DNA of 64,000 bases from the NCBI RefSeq assembly GCF_016889705.1, contig NZ_CP069526.1, positions 4,526,001-4,590,000 on the forward strand. The letters run 5' to 3'. The translations under genes and the position numbers were made by a program. Below, piece by piece: positions 1 to 9,581 of this stretch; positions within the stretch are counted from its first letter, which is position 1; each line of letters opens with the position of its first letter. This DNA comes from Amycolatopsis sp. FDAARGOS 1241 (GTDB lineage Bacteria; Actinomycetota; Actinomycetes; Mycobacteriales; Pseudonocardiaceae). The notes below the pieces were generated by a model, which saw nothing but the letters and a program-made list of their open reading frames with translations, did no database searches and had not been told where the DNA came from.

Positions 1-1016
1 CCGTGGCGGACGGCGTCGCGGACCGACCGGACGTCGATCGGCACGCCGTCCTTGATCAGCCGGCCCGAGATACCGGTGCCGTACGAGCGCCCGAACACGC
101 TCATCGCGAGCTCCGTCCGGCCCGCGCCCATGAGCCCGGCCAGGCCGACCACCTCCCCGCGCCGAAGCGTGAGGTTGGCGTGGTCGACGACAACCCGGCC
201 GGGCTGGGTGGGGCTGTGCACGGTCCAGTCCTCGATCCGCAGCACCTCGGCGCCGACGTCGGGCACTCGCGGCGGGAACCGGTGCTCGAGGTCGCGCCCG
301 ACCATGCCGGTGATCAGCCGCTCCTCGGTGAGCCCCGCCGCGTCGAGGGTTTCGATCGTCCGGCCGTCGCGCAGGATCGTGACGGTGTCGGCGATCGCGA
401 TCACCTCACCCAGCTTGTGCGAGATGATCACGCACGTCACGCCCTCGTCGCGCAGCCCGCGCAGCAGGCCGAGCAGGTGCTCCGAATCGTCGTCGTTGAG
501 CGCGGCGGTCGGCTCGTCGAGGATGAGCAGCCGCACCTGCTTCGACAGCGCTTTGGCGATCTCCACGAGCTGCTGCTTGCCCACGCCGAGGTCGCGCACC
601 GGCGTGACGGGGTTCTCCGCGAGGCCGACGCGCCGCAACAGCTCGCCGGCCTCGTGGTTGGTGCGGTTCCAGTCGACGAACCCGCGCCGCGCCCGCTCGT
701 TGCCGAGGAAGATGTTCTCCGCGATCGACAGCTGTCCGCACAGCGCGAGCTCCTGGTGGATGATCACGATCCCCCGGCGCTCGCTGTCGCGCACCGAGCC
801 GAACTCGCACTCCTCGCCGTCGAACCGGATCTCCCCGTCGTAACTGCCGTGCGGGTGCACGCCGGAGAGCACCTTCATCAGGGTCGACTTCCCGGCGCCG
901 TTCTCCCCGCAGATCGCGTGGATTTCCCCGCGGCGCACGGAAAGGGTGACGTCGGCGAGCGCGGTGACCCCGGGGAAGGTCTTGGTGATCCCGCGCATAC
1001 CGAGAAGTTCGGTCAC
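1..1016 (-). CDS. Sugar ABC transporter ATP-binding protein (GguA/XylG type), 3' end outside window
   Basis: Energises uptake of a monosaccharide, presumably L-arabinose, at the inner face of the membrane. About 338 codons are visible. The first nucleotide-binding domain has Walker [10 protein letters not shown] near residue 36, a [13 protein letters not shown] signature region and Walker [14 protein letters not shown] second domain starts near residue 285 and contains [13 protein letters not shown], the degenerate second P-loop usual for the duplicated ATPases of the CUT2 sugar family. The GTG start overlaps the stop of the binding-protein gene as GTGA, so the two are translationally coupled. 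A full family member has about 500-510 residues, so roughly a third is missing beyond the left edge. The permease gene is expected further left. Family assignment is firm; the substrate is inferred from the ara genes. Confidence 0.9.
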   Translation of the reverse strand, partial: MTELLGMRGITKTFPGVTALADVTLSVRRGEIHAICGENGAGKSTLMKVLSGVHPHGSYDGEIRFDGEECEFGSVRDSERRGIVIIHQELALCGQLSIAENIFLGNERARRGFVDWNRTNHEAGELLRRVGLAENPVTPVRDLGVGKQQLVEIAKALSKQVRLLILDEPTAALNDDDSEHLLGLLRGLRDEGVTCVIISHKLGEVIAIADTVTILRDGRTIETLDAAGLTEERLITGMVGRDLEHRFPPRVPDVGAEVLRIEDWTVHSPTQPGRVVVDHANLTLRRGEVVGLAGLMGAGRTELAMSVFGRSYGTGISGRLIKDGVPIDVRSVRDAVRH

Positions 1017-2113
1017 TTCAGCTGCCCCGCGGTGTAGTAGCCGGAGTCCACGAGTTCCTTCTGGTAGTTGGACTTGTCCACGACCACGGGCTGCAGCAGG
1101 TACGACGGGACGACCTTGTTCCCGTTGTCGTAGTCGGTGGTGTTGTTGACTTGCGGCTTGGCGCCCTTGAGGATCGTGTCGGCCATTTTCACCGTGACGT
1201 CGGCGAGCTTGCGGGTGTCCTTGAACACCGTCGAGTACTGCTCGCCGGCGATGATGGACTTGACCGACGCGACCTCGGCGTCCTGGCCGGTGACCACGGG
1301 GTAGGGCTGCCCGGCGGTGCCGTAGCCGTTGCTCTTGAGCGCCGAGAGGATGCCGATCGACAGCCCGTCGTAGGGCGAGAGCACGCCGTCGACCTTCGCG
1401 CCGCCGGTGTAGGTCTTGGTGAGCAGGTCTTCCATGCGCCGCTGCGCGGTGGCCGGGTCCCAGCGCAGGATCGCGGTCGGCGCGAACGTCGTCTGGCCGC
1501 TCTTGACCACGAGTTTGCCGCTGTCCATGAGCGGCTTTAGCACGGACATGGCGCCGTTGAAGAAGAACGTCGCGTTGTTGTCGTCGGGAGAGCCGCCGAA
1601 CAGCTCGATGTTGAACGGGCCCGGCCCGCTGCCGAGGCCCTCGACCAGCGAGTTCGCCTGCTCGACGCCGACCTTGAAGTTGTCGAAGGTCGCGTAGTAG
1701 TCGACGTTCGGGCTGTTGCGGATGAGCCGGTCGTAGGCGATGACCGGGATCTTGTGGTCGGCCGCTTCCTGCAGCTGGGTGGTGATTGCGGTGCCGTCGA
1801 TCGAGGCGATCACGAGCAGCTTGGCGCCCTTGGTGATCTGGTTCTCGATCTGGTTGACCTGCGTGGGGATGTCGTTCTCGGCGTACTGCAGGTCGACTTT
1901 GTACCCCAGCTTCTCCAGCGCGGACTTGATGTTGTCGCCGTCGTGGATCCAGCGCTCCGACGACTTCGTCGGCATCGTGACCCCGACGAGCGCGCCGGCC
2001 GACGAGCCGGGCGCCGGAGCCTGGTCGGCCGTTTTGACGCTGGAACCGCACGCGGCCAGCGTCAGGACCAGTGCGGCGGCGGCGGTTACTCGGATCCCTC
2101 GGATGAACTTCAT
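1013..2113 (-). CDS. Periplasmic-type sugar-binding lipoprotein, ChvE/XylF-like
   Basis: Extracytoplasmic solute-binding lipoprotein of 366 residues that should capture the sugar and deliver it to the downstream ABC transporter. Residues 1-22 are a lipoprotein signal: positive start MKFIRGIR, hydrophobic core, and lipobox LAAC with the lipidated cysteine at 22. The mature part is a type I periplasmic-binding fold, with [12 protein letters not shown] near the start of the first lobe and motifs typical of multiple-monosaccharide binding proteins ([27 protein letters not shown]). It lies 14 bases downstream of araA and overlaps the ATPase gene by four bases, so it is part of the arabinose operon. 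The reading frame stays open far upstream through araA; the ATG at 2113 is chosen because the signal peptide begins there. L-arabinose specificity is inferred from context; ChvE relatives also bind xylose, galactose and glucose. Confidence 0.9.
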   Translation of the reverse strand: MKFIRGIRVTAAAALVLTLAACGSSVKTADQAPAPGSSAGALVGVTMPTKSSERWIHDGDNIKSALEKLGYKVDLQYAENDIPTQVNQIENQITKGAKLLVIASIDGTAITTQLQEAADHKIPVIAYDRLIRNSPNVDYYATFDNFKVGVEQANSLVEGLGSGPGPFNIELFGGSPDDNNATFFFNGAMSVLKPLMDSGKLVVKSGQTTFAPTAILRWDPATAQRRMEDLLTKTYTGGAKVDGVLSPYDGLSIGILSALKSNGYGTAGQPYPVVTGQDAEVASVKSIIAGEQYSTVFKDTRKLADVTVKMADTILKGAKPQVNNTTDYDNGNKVVPSYLLQPVVVDKSNYQKELVDSGYYTAGQLK

Positions 2114-2127
2114 TGTTCGTGCTCCTT

Positions 2128-3633
2128 TCAGAAGCCCTGGGCGAGCCGGTAGTAGGCCTGGTTCCAGCGGATCCGGTCGGCGAATCCGGTGTTGGTGGTG
2201 TCGGCGTCGATGGTCAGGAGCTCGACACCGAGCAGGTCCGCGAAGTCGCGGATCGTTTCGACGGGCACCGCCTGGGTCAGCACGGTGTGGTGCGGGGCCC
2301 CGGCGGTGATCCAGGACTCCGCGGAAGTGGCGAGTGAGGGCGCGGGCCGCCAGACCGCGCGGGCGACGGGCAGGCTGAGCAGCGGCTCGTCGGGCGCGAC
2401 GACGTCGATCGTGTTGGCCACCAGCCGGAACCGGTCGCCGAGGTCGGCCAGGCCGAGGACGACACCAGGCCCGGGCGCGGCGTCGAACACAAGCCGGACC
2501 GGGTCCTCGCGCCCGCCGATGCCGAGCGGGTGGATCTCGCACGACGGGCGCGCGGCGGCGATGCTCGGACAGACTTCGAGCATGTGCGCGCCGAGGATTT
2601 TCGCCTCCCCCGGCCCGAAGTGGTAGGTGTAGTCCTCCATGAACGACGTGCCGCGGCCGGTGCCGGTGCCCATCGCCTTCACCGCGGCGAGCAGGGCGGA
2701 GGTCTTCCAGTCGCCTTCGCCCCCGAACCCGTAGCCGTCGGCCATCAGCCGTTGCACCGCCAGGCCCGGCAGCTGCCGCAGCCCGCCGAGGTCCTCGAAG
2801 TTCGTGGTGAACGCGCCGAAACCGCCGGCGGTGAGGAACCGGCGCAGCCCGAGCTCGACCTTCGCCGCGTAGCGCAGCGATTCGTGCCGCGCGCCGCCCA
2901 CCGCGAGTTCCGGCACGACGCCGTAGGAATCGGCGTATTCGGCGACGAGCGCGGAAGTGTCCGCTTCGGATACCCCGTCGACGAGCTCGACCAGGTCGTT
3001 CACGCCGTAGGTGTTGACCGAGACACCGAAGCGCAGCTCCGCTTCGACCTTGTCCCCCTCCGTGACTGCGACGTCGCGCATGTTGTCCCCGAAGCGGGCC
3101 AGCCGCAGCCCGCGCAGGTGGTCGGCGCCGATCGCAGCCCGCAGCCACGCGTCGATCCGCTCCACGACCACGCGGTCGCCCGCGTGCCCCGCCACGGTCT
3201 TGCGCGGCACGGCGAGCCGGGTCAGCACGTGCCCGAACTCGCGGTCGCCGTGCGCGGCCTGGTTGAGGTTCATGAAGTCCATGTCGATGCTGCGCCACGG
3301 CAGCGCCTCGTTGAGCTGGGTGTGCAGGTGCAGCAACGGTTTGCGCAGCGCGTCCAGCCCGCCGATCCACATCTTCGCGGGCGAGAAGGTGTGCATCCAG
3401 GCGATCACTCCGACGCAGGAGGCATCGGCGCTGGCTTCGAGCAGCACCCGGCGGATCGCCGAAGCGTCGGTCAGCACTGGTTTCCCGACGAGCTCCGCCG
3501 AGAGCCGGCCGGAGGCGGCCAGCAGCCGCTGGATCTCCAGCGACTGGCCGGCGACCTGCTCGAGCGTCTCCTCGCCGTAGAGCGCCTGGCTCCCCGTGAG
3601 GAACCAGACCTGGGGTTTGTTCTGGGAAGGCAT
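2128..3633 (-). CDS. araA: L-arabinose isomerase
   Basis: Converts L-arabinose to L-ribulose, the first cytoplasmic step of arabinose catabolism; a manganese-dependent hexameric enzyme in characterised members. The 501-residue length is normal. Early motifs [13 protein letters not shown] and [16 protein letters not shown] are hallmark AraA sequences, and later [26 protein letters not shown] carries the conserved Glu and His of the metal site. The ATG at 3633 has the ribosome binding site GGAGAAAG immediately upstream. It follows araD by 20 bases and precedes the binding-protein gene by 14 bases, so it sits in the middle of a single transcript. Regulation is expected from the LacI protein at the head of the operon. 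Confidence 0.97.
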   Translation of the reverse strand: MPSQNKPQVWFLTGSQALYGEETLEQVAGQSLEIQRLLAASGRLSAELVGKPVLTDASAIRRVLLEASADASCVGVIAWMHTFSPAKMWIGGLDALRKPLLHLHTQLNEALPWRSIDMDFMNLNQAAHGDREFGHVLTRLAVPRKTVAGHAGDRVVVERIDAWLRAAIGADHLRGLRLARFGDNMRDVAVTEGDKVEAELRFGVSVNTYGVNDLVELVDGVSEADTSALVAEYADSYGVVPELAVGGARHESLRYAAKVELGLRRFLTAGGFGAFTTNFEDLGGLRQLPGLAVQRLMADGYGFGGEGDWKTSALLAAVKAMGTGTGRGTSFMEDYTYHFGPGEAKILGAHMLEVCPSIAAARPSCEIHPLGIGGREDPVRLVFDAAPGPGVVLGLADLGDRFRLVANTIDVVAPDEPLLSLPVARAVWRPAPSLATSAESWITAGAPHHTVLTQAVPVETIRDFADLLGVELLTIDADTTNTGFADRIRWNQAYYRLAQGF

Positions 3634-3653
3634 CTTTCTCCTGTCGGGTGGGC

Positions 3654-4331
3654 TCAGCGCTGGCCGTAGACGTTCTGGTAGCGCGCGTAGAGACGGTCGA
3701 CGTCGTCAGCCGGCAGCGGCGCGGGCACGCCGAGTTCGAACGCCTTGTGGACGGTCCGGGCGACGTCCTCCACCAGCACCGCGGCCTTCACCGCGTCGCG
3801 CGCCGTGCGACCGACGGTGAACGGGCCGTGGTTGCGCATGAGCACCGCCGGGGATCGGCTGGCGCGCAACGTCTCGACGATGCCGCGGCCGATGGAGTCG
3901 TCGCCGATCAGCGCAAACGGGCCCACCGGGATCTCGCCGCCGAACTCGTCGGCGATCATCGTGAGCACGCACGGGATGGGCTCACCGCGCGCCGCCCACG
4001 CGGTCGCGTAGGTGGAGTGGGTGTGCACGACGCCGCCGACCTCGGGCAGGTGCCGGTAGACGTAGGCGTGGGCGGCCGTGTCGGACGAGGGCGCGAGGTC
4101 GCCGTGCTGAAGCCGCCCGTGCAGGTCGGTGACGACCATCGTGTCCCCCGACAGCTCGTCGTAGGACACCCCGGACGGTTTGATCACCATCAGGTCGCGC
4201 CCGGGCACGCGCGCCGAGACGTTGCCCGCGGTCCAGGCGACCAGCTCGTTGCGGGTGAGCTCGCCGTGCAGGTCCGCGACGGTCCGGCGCAGTTCGGTGA
4301 CGGTGCCGAGCAGTTCGTCGGTCAGCGACAT
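3654..4331 (-). CDS. araD: L-ribulose-5-phosphate 4-epimerase
   Basis: Interconverts L-ribulose 5-phosphate and D-xylulose 5-phosphate, feeding the pentose phosphate pathway. The product is 225 residues, normal for the class II aldolase/epimerase family. Zinc-ligand motifs are visible: the [11 protein letters not shown] segment supplies two histidines and a later NHG segment (RNHGPFTVG) supplies the third region; the substrate-binding GNVSAR segment is near residue 35. The start codon lies two bases after the araB stop, consistent with translational coupling. The related L-fuculose aldolase and sugar-phosphate aldolases share this fold, but placement between araB and araA settles the assignment. 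Confidence 0.95.
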   Translation of the reverse strand: MSLTDELLGTVTELRRTVADLHGELTRNELVAWTAGNVSARVPGRDLMVIKPSGVSYDELSGDTMVVTDLHGRLQHGDLAPSSDTAAHAYVYRHLPEVGGVVHTHSTYATAWAARGEPIPCVLTMIADEFGGEIPVGPFALIGDDSIGRGIVETLRASRSPAVLMRNHGPFTVGRTARDAVKAAVLVEDVARTVHKAFELGVPAPLPADDVDRLYARYQNVYGQR

Positions 4332-4333
4332 GG

Positions 4334-6043
4334 TCAGGGCTGTCCTTTCCGGACGGTGGTCGTGGCTGCCCGGCGGCGCGCCGCGAGGCGGTGCAGCACG
4401 GCGCTGCCGCCCCGGCCGAAGTGGTCGTGCAGTTCGCGGTAGTCGGCGTAGAGCCGGTCGTACGCGGCGGCGTGGTCGGGCACCGGCTGGTACACCCCGC
4501 GCCGGACCGAGCCCATCGCGCGGGCCGCCGCGGTGATGTCCGGGTAGGCGCCCGCCGCCACGGCCGCGTGGATGGCCGAGCCGAGCGCCGGCCCCTGCGC
4601 CGAGCCGATCACCGACAGCGGCAGGTTCACCACGTCGGCGTAGAGCTGCATGAGGAAGGCGTTGCGGATCAGCCCGCCGGCCACCACGAGCTCGGTGACC
4701 GGCACACCGGAGTCCTGGAAGGCCTCGATGATCGTGCGAGTGCCGAACGCGGTCGCCTCCAGCAGGGCGCGGTAGGTGTCCTCGGCGCGCGTGGCGAGCG
4801 TCTGGCCGAGGACCACGCCGGAGAGCTCGTGGTCCACCAGCACCGATCGGTTGCCGCTGTGCCAGTCGAGCGCCAGCAGCCCGTGTGCCCCGATGTCCTG
4901 GTAGGCGGCCAGCTCGGTGAGGTGCTCGTGCAGCGTGACGCCCGAGCGGCGCGCGTCCTCGTGGTAGCTCGGCGGGACACCGTGGTCGACGAACCAGGCG
5001 AAGATGTCACCGACGCCGCTCTGCCCGGCTTCGTAACCCCACAGCCCGGGCACGATCCCGCCGTCGACGACGCCGCACATGCCCGGGACTTCGCGCAGCT
5101 CTTCGGCGTTGAGCACGTGACAGGTCGAAGTGCCCATGATCGCGACCATGCGGCCGGGCTCGACGGCTTGCGCCGCGGGCGCGGTGACGTGCGCGTCGAC
5201 GTTGCCGACCGCGACCGCGATGCCCTCGGGCAGCCCGGTCCACGCCGCGGCTTCGGCGGTGAGTGAGCCGGCGCGGTCGCCGAGGCGGCCGAGCGGGTGG
5301 TCGAGCTTGGCCGTGACGAAGTCGCCGAAGGCGGGGTTCAGCTCGCGCAGGAAGTCGGCGCTCGGGTACTCACCGTCCTGGAGGAGGCCTTTGTACCCGG
5401 CGGTGCAGGCGTTGCGGACGTAGGTCCCGGTGAGCTGCCAGACGATCCAGTCGGCGAGCTCGACCCAGTGCGCGGTCGCCGCGTAGACGGCCGGGGCCTC
5501 TTCGAGCACCTGCAGCGCTTTGGCGAACTCCCACTCCGACGAGATCAGGCCGCCGTAACGGGGCAGCCACTTCTCCGCGCGTTGCCGGGCCAGCTCGGTG
5601 ATCCGGTCGGCTTGGGGCTGGGCGGCGTGGTGGCGCCAGAGCTTCACGTACGCGTGGGGCTCGCGCTCGAACTCCGGCAGTGCGCAGAGCGGCGTTCCGT
5701 CCACAGTGGTCGGCACGACCGTGCAGGCGGTGAAGTCCGTGCCGATCCCGATGACGTGTGCGGGATTCACCCCCGAGACCTCGAGGGCGGCGGGGACGGC
5801 GGTGCGCAGGACCCCGAGGTAGTCCGCCGGGACCTGCAGCGCCCAGTCCGGTGGCAGCGGTTCCCCGGTTGCGGGCAGATTCCGGTCGACGACGCCGTGC
5901 GGGTACTCGTACACGGCGCTGCCCAGTTCGGCGCCGTCACGGACCCGCACGACGACCGCGCGGCCGGACAGCGTGCCGAAGTCGATGCCGACGGTCAGCG
6001 GGTCGTGAATGTTAGCGTTAACATTTGCCTGGTGCGGGGACAC
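4334..6043 (-). CDS. araB: Ribulokinase with a LacI-type operator inside its first codons
   Basis: Phosphorylates L-ribulose with ATP to L-ribulose 5-phosphate. It belongs to the FGGY sugar kinases: residues 18-30 include VGIDFGTLSGRAVVV, the N-terminal phosphate-binding loop, and the C-terminal domain has VVAGGLIRNAFLMQLYADV, the second ATP-binding region. At 569 residues it is of normal size. The GTG start at 6043 is supported by AAGGAG six bases upstream. A consequence is that codons 7-12 encode the near-palindromic operator TGTTAACGCTAACA, so a repressor bound there would sit inside the coding sequence. No other start with a good ribosome site lies between the operator and the conserved domain. 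The gene is 25 bases downstream of the LacI gene. Confidence 0.95.
   Translation of the reverse strand: MSPHQANVNANIHDPLTVGIDFGTLSGRAVVVRVRDGAELGSAVYEYPHGVVDRNLPATGEPLPPDWALQVPADYLGVLRTAVPAALEVSGVNPAHVIGIGTDFTACTVVPTTVDGTPLCALPEFEREPHAYVKLWRHHAAQPQADRITELARQRAEKWLPRYGGLISSEWEFAKALQVLEEAPAVYAATAHWVELADWIVWQLTGTYVRNACTAGYKGLLQDGEYPSADFLRELNPAFGDFVTAKLDHPLGRLGDRAGSLTAEAAAWTGLPEGIAVAVGNVDAHVTAPAAQAVEPGRMVAIMGTSTCHVLNAEELREVPGMCGVVDGGIVPGLWGYEAGQSGVGDIFAWFVDHGVPPSYHEDARRSGVTLHEHLTELAAYQDIGAHGLLALDWHSGNRSVLVDHELSGVVLGQTLATRAEDTYRALLEATAFGTRTIIEAFQDSGVPVTELVVAGGLIRNAFLMQLYADVVNLPLSVIGSAQGPALGSAIHAAVAAGAYPDITAAARAMGSVRRGVYQPVPDHAAAYDRLYADYRELHDHFGRGGSAVLHRLAARRRAATTTVRKGQP
6010..6023. promoter_or_regulatory. 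LacI-family operator, within araB codons 7-12
   Basis: TGTTAGCGTTAACA is a 14-base near-palindrome: both TGTTA/TAACA arms are perfect around a central CG. It shares the form TGTTA-N-CG-N-TAACA with the site at 7128-7141, and this central CG dyad is the usual operator form of LacI/GalR regulators. Its place inside the start of araB suggests a second binding site for looping or a transcription roadblock. Confidence 0.75.
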
Positions 6044-6068
6044 GGGGTTCTCCTTCGGTGGGGACCGG

Positions 6069-7079
6069 TCAGCGCGGTCCGGTGCTCTCCCGGACGATCA
6101 GCTCGGGCTCGACCAGGTACCGGGCGTCCTGGTCACCTCCGCTCATCCGCTCGGTCAGCAAGCCGAACGTGCGCCGGCCGACCTCGATGAAGTCCTGGCG
6201 CACCGTGGTCAGCGGCGGTGTGAAGTACGCGGCTTCGGGTACGTCGTCGAAACCCGCGACATGCACGTCCCCCGGCACCGCGATGCCGGTTTCGGTGAAC
6301 GCGCGCAGCAGCCCCAGCGCCATCTGGTCGTTGGCGGCGAACACGGCGTCCAGCCCGCGCCGCTTGGCCAGCGTCCGTCCCGCGGCGTAGCCGGACGCCG
6401 GGCTCCAATCGCCCCGGATGACCGGCGGTACCTCGGCGCCGTGGCGTTGCAGGGTTTCGCGCCAGCCGCGTTCGCGGTCGAGCGCCTCCAGCCAATCCTC
6501 GGGCCCGGCGACGTGCCACACGGTGCGGTGCCCGAGCGCCAGCAGGTGCTCGGTCGCCCGGCGCGCCCCGTCGTACTGGTCCACGGAGATCACCGGCACC
6601 GGCGCGGCCGCGCCACCGCCGACGGCCACCACCGGCACCGCCGCGGGGATCCCCGCCAGCGCGCGCCCGGCCGTCACGTGCGGCGCGATCACGACGATGC
6701 CTTCCACGGCTTGGCGCCGCAGGCTCTCCACGGCGTCCGCGATGGACGAGCGCCCCGGCCGGCTCACGCTCGAGATGGTGATCGCGTACCCGGCTTCCCG
6801 CGCGGCGTTCTCGATGCCGTGCAGTGTGCTCGCCGGTCCGTACAAGTTGGACTCCAGCGCGACGACGCCGAGCGTGCCGGAGCGCCCCGTGACGAGCGCC
6901 CGCGCCGCCGAGTTGGGCCGGTACCCCAGCTCCTCCACGGCGGCCAGTACCCGCGCCCGAGTCTCCGGCCGCACGGGCCCGGTGCCGTTGATGACCCGCG
7001 AGACGGTCATGTGCGAGACGCCCGCGAGCCCGGCCACGTCGGTCAGGCTCGCCTGCCGTTCGCCCGCCGGTCCTGCCAC
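6069..7079 (-). CDS. LacI-family regulator of the arabinose operon
   Basis: Sugar-responsive repressor, 336 residues. The N-terminal helix-turn-helix is clear: SLTDVAGLAGVSHMTVSRVI at residues 11-30, followed by the hinge helix region ending NSAARALVTGRSG. The remainder is a periplasmic-binding-like effector domain with GVVAL, FDDVPEAAYFTPPLTTVRQ and the C-terminal RESTG segment. The GTG start at 7079 has GGAGG upstream. It is the first gene of the araBDA-transport operon and lies between two matching operators, so it probably represses itself and the operon and is released by arabinose or a derivative. It could be called an AraR analogue, but the B. subtilis AraR is a GntR-LacI hybrid and this protein is not. 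Confidence 0.92.
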   Translation of the reverse strand: MAGPAGERQASLTDVAGLAGVSHMTVSRVINGTGPVRPETRARVLAAVEELGYRPNSAARALVTGRSGTLGVVALESNLYGPASTLHGIENAAREAGYAITISSVSRPGRSSIADAVESLRRQAVEGIVVIAPHVTAGRALAGIPAAVPVVAVGGGAAAPVPVISVDQYDGARRATEHLLALGHRTVWHVAGPEDWLEALDRERGWRETLQRHGAEVPPVIRGDWSPASGYAAGRTLAKRRGLDAVFAANDQMALGLLRAFTETGIAVPGDVHVAGFDDVPEAAYFTPPLTTVRQDFIEVGRRTFGLLTERMSGGDQDARYLVEPELIVRESTGPR

Positions 7080-7127
7080 ACCGTCACCGCCCTCCGGGTG
7101 TCCTGCGTCACTCGTTCAGGCGAACAG

Positions 7128-7141
7128 TGTTAGCGATAACA
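7128..7141. promoter_or_regulatory. LacI-family operator upstream of the arabinose operon
   Basis: TGTTAGCGATAACA has perfect TGTTA/TAACA arms around a central CG, as in the intragenic araB site. It lies 49 bases upstream of the LacI start, the right place for autorepression of the whole operon. Confidence 0.8.
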
Positions 7142-7259
7142 GCAGAGCGGTCAAGGCCTGGCTCGGTCACGGACCGGTCTCGGGCTCGCCGGCGGAGGAT
7201 GACTCCGCGTCGCCCGCCGCCGTAGGCTGACGCGCACCAACCCCACGCGAGGAGCAGCT

Positions 7260-7676
7260 ATGCCCGGGCCGCTCGATGCCGCGCGCGCGATCACCAAACT
7301 TCCCGCCCAGGACCTGGCCCGGGCGCGGCAGTTCTACCGCGACCGCTTGGGCCTCGAACCCGTCGAGGAGCGCGCGGGCGGACTTCGCTACGTGTGCGGC
7401 GAGACGGAGTTCCATGTGTTCCAGTCGACCGGAGCCGCGTCGGGCGCTTCCACGCAGATCGGCTTCGAGGTCGACGACATCGACGCGGTTGTCACCGACC
7501 TCCGCGCCCGCGGGGTGCGGTTCGAGCCCTTCGACATCGCCGGTTTCGACGTGCGGGACGACATCGTCACCGTGCCCGGCCACTATCCGAGCAAAGGCAT
7601 CGCCGAGCGGGGCGCATTCTTCCGCGACAGCGAGGGCAATCTTCTGGCGATCGGGCAGGCGATCCACAGCGCGTGA
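7260..7676 (+). CDS. VOC-family (glyoxalase/bleomycin-resistance fold) protein
   Basis: A 138-residue single-domain protein with the paired beta-alpha-beta-beta-beta layout of the vicinal oxygen chelate superfamily. The first module includes KLPAQDLARARQFYRDRLGL and the second QIGFEVDDIDAVVTDLRARG, ending in FFRDSEGNLLAIGQ, a typical VOC C-terminus. GAGGAGCAGCT precedes the ATG. It is divergent from the arabinose operon and shows no functional link to it. Members include dioxygenases, glyoxalases and drug-binding proteins; no substrate can be assigned. Confidence 0.85.
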   Translation: MPGPLDAARAITKLPAQDLARARQFYRDRLGLEPVEERAGGLRYVCGETEFHVFQSTGAASGASTQIGFEVDDIDAVVTDLRARGVRFEPFDIAGFDVRDDIVTVPGHYPSKGIAERGAFFRDSEGNLLAIGQAIHSA

Positions 7677-7958
7677 AGGGGGACATGTCCGCCACACCGT
7701 CGGCACCGGCGGCGAACACGAACTGCTCGACCCGCGGCTGTTCACGTCGCTGACTCCACTGGGCCTGCACCGGGGCGTCGCTGAAAACCTCGCGCTCTCG
7801 CGCACCCACTACCTGAACGTCGTCCCCGCGCGGCGCCGACCAACCGGCGGGTGGCTCCCGTGACCGCGCAAGGTCGACGTCGCCGCCTGGGGGTCCCTCA
7901 AACGCTGAGCCGGGGCCATCGTCGGCCGGGCCAAAGCCGGGTGGCGGGGAATGCGGGA
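7677..7958. other. Intergenic stretch without a recognisable gene
   Basis: All frames were read. One plus-strand frame is open to about 7863 but matches no family I recognise, and it has no convincing start or ribosome site. It separates the VOC gene from the convergent universal stress gene. Confidence 0.5.
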
Positions 7959-8867
7959 TCAGTCCTCGTTCGTCGAGTCCGTCCGTTTGCCCCGTACGAC
8001 CACCACCGGGCACAGTGCGTGGGCGATCACGGTCTGGCTGGTCGAGCCCAGGGCCAAGCCGGCGAGACCGCCGCGGCCGCGGCTGCCGACGACGAGCAGC
8101 TGGGCCCGGTCGGCCCAGTCGAGGAGGCCCTCGGCGGGCTTTTCCTTGACCACCAGGCGCTCGACGTGGACGTCGGGGTACTTCTCCTGCCAGCCGGCGA
8201 GGCGTTCGGCGAGGAGTTCGTGTTCGTGTGCCTCGATGGCCTGGCGGTCGGTCTTCCAGCCGCGTTCCTCGAACACGCCGGCGAGGAACGCTTCGTGCCA
8301 GCAGTGGATCGCGAGAAGCGGCGCGCGCCGCCACGAGGCCTCTTCAAACGCGAGGGTGATCGCTTCCTCACCGGTCTCCGTGCCGTCGACGCCGAGCACG
8401 ATCGGTCCGTCGGCAGGCGGCGCGTCCTCCCCCGCGTGCGGCCGGACGAACGCGACCGGGCACTCGGCGTGCGCCGCGAGGGCCACCGACACCGAGCCCA
8501 GCACGATCCCCCGGACACGGTGCAGCCCCGGCGTGCCCAGCACCAGCATGGCCGCCCCGGCCGACTCGGCGCGCAACGCCTCGGCCGGCTGCTCGAGCCG
8601 CAGGACCACCTCCACGGCCACGCCGGGCGCGACCTCTGCCGCCGCGTCCTGCGCCAGCCCGAGCAGCCGCTGCCCGCGCTCCCCGACGAGCAGCTGGGCG
8701 TCCTCGTAGGTGGCCGTCGCGTGTGGGTACTCCACCGGGATCTCGTCGATGCCGTGCACGAGCCGCAGGCCGCGCCCGCGCTCGCGCGCCATGCGCGCCG
8801 CCCAGCGCACCGCCATGAGGGACGCGTCGTTCTCGTCGATTCCGACAACCAAGTCGGTGTTCACCAC
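7959..8867 (-). CDS. Universal stress protein, tandem UspA domains
   Basis: A cytoplasmic stress protein of about 302 residues with two UspA domains. Each begins with a VVGIDEND or LGVDGTETGEEA strand-loop and ends near the nucleotide-binding loop. The second domain has an intact G-2x-G-9x-G(S/T) motif (VGSRGRGGLAGLALGSTSQ), so ATP binding is likely; the first (LVLGTPGLHRVRGIVLGS) is degenerate. The frame is open upstream, but GTG at 8867 (or 8864) with GGGGAAGG in front matches the expected N-terminus VNTDLVVGID. Two further tandem USPs occur at 32.8-34.6 kb. A GGGACCGGAGGGCC motif lies at 9151-9164, rather far upstream to be assigned to it. Confidence 0.88.
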   Translation of the reverse strand: MVNTDLVVGIDENDASLMAVRWAARMARERGRGLRLVHGIDEIPVEYPHATATYEDAQLLVGERGQRLLGLAQDAAAEVAPGVAVEVVLRLEQPAEALRAESAGAAMLVLGTPGLHRVRGIVLGSVSVALAAHAECPVAFVRPHAGEDAPPADGPIVLGVDGTETGEEAITLAFEEASWRRAPLLAIHCWHEAFLAGVFEERGWKTDRQAIEAHEHELLAERLAGWQEKYPDVHVERLVVKEKPAEGLLDWADRAQLLVVGSRGRGGLAGLALGSTSQTVIAHALCPVVVVRGKRTDSTNED

Positions 8868-9581
8868 GGCCTTCCCCACCTTCGTCGGCACTCGGCCCCG
8901 AAGCGTAATCATGCGCGACCACACCGGGGAGGGCCGGCAGACCTGCTCACCGAGGGACTTTCGTCCACCCTCGATGCCCCCCGCACATCCGCACAGGCCG
9001 GTAGGCCAACCGGCTCGCGCGAGTCGGCTACGAGGCGCACTTGGTCGGCCGCCAGTCCCCGATCCGGCGTCACCACCGGGCACGATAGCGACGGGGCACC
9101 GGGCGCGGTGGCTGGTCATTCTCGGCGTAATACTTTCACAGCCTCGTCGCGGGACCGGAGGGCCAGGCCGAGAGTCCGCACAGGACATCAGCAGGGCGAC
9201 GGGCGTGAGTCGGTACCCGCCCTCATCCGTTTCGCGCCCGCCGCCGCGGCCGCGCCGATCACCGGCATCACCGCGAAGGCGAGCACGAGGCGCGGCGCAG
9301 ACCCGACAGCCATGCGCGCAGCCGCAGTCGCTTCACCGCTTCACCACAAAGTCATTATTCACAGTGGACGGATCCACCGCCGGTCAGCGGCGATCATGGA
9401 GCACAACCATGACACTTCACCACGCTGCCGCGGGATTGTGCGGAACCATCGACCTCCGGTCCGCCGGGATGCTGAGCTCCGATGTGGACTCGTCCTGGCA
9501 GAGACCCCGTCTCGCCCCGGGCGGGGTGCTCCTGCACCGACACCGGCGACCGCAGCTGAACCGCCTGCCCCGGCGCACCAA
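8868..9581. other. 714-base gap with no supported gene
   Basis: No frame gives a protein with a recognisable domain or a credible start. A minus-strand stretch around 9190-9313 could encode a 41-residue hydrophobic peptide (MAVGSAPRLVLAFAVMPVIG onwards), but it has no ribosome binding site. A plus-strand frame from ATG 9410 runs into the antisense of the next gene. The stretch may hold the promoter of the stress gene and otherwise looks degenerate. Confidence 0.5.

Noticed and set aside
2530..6190. Long plus-strand frames opposite araA, araD and araB
   Set aside because: They are mirror frames of clear minus-strand genes, have compositional nonsense sequence and no ribosome sites.
9151..9164. 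DosR-box-like GGGACCGGAGGGCC near the first universal stress gene
   Set aside because: It is about 280 bases from the start codon and its right half is poor, so I did not list it as a site.
9190..9313. Small hydrophobic protein of 41 residues on the minus strand
   Set aside because: No ribosome binding site, no known family, and it lies in a degenerate gap.
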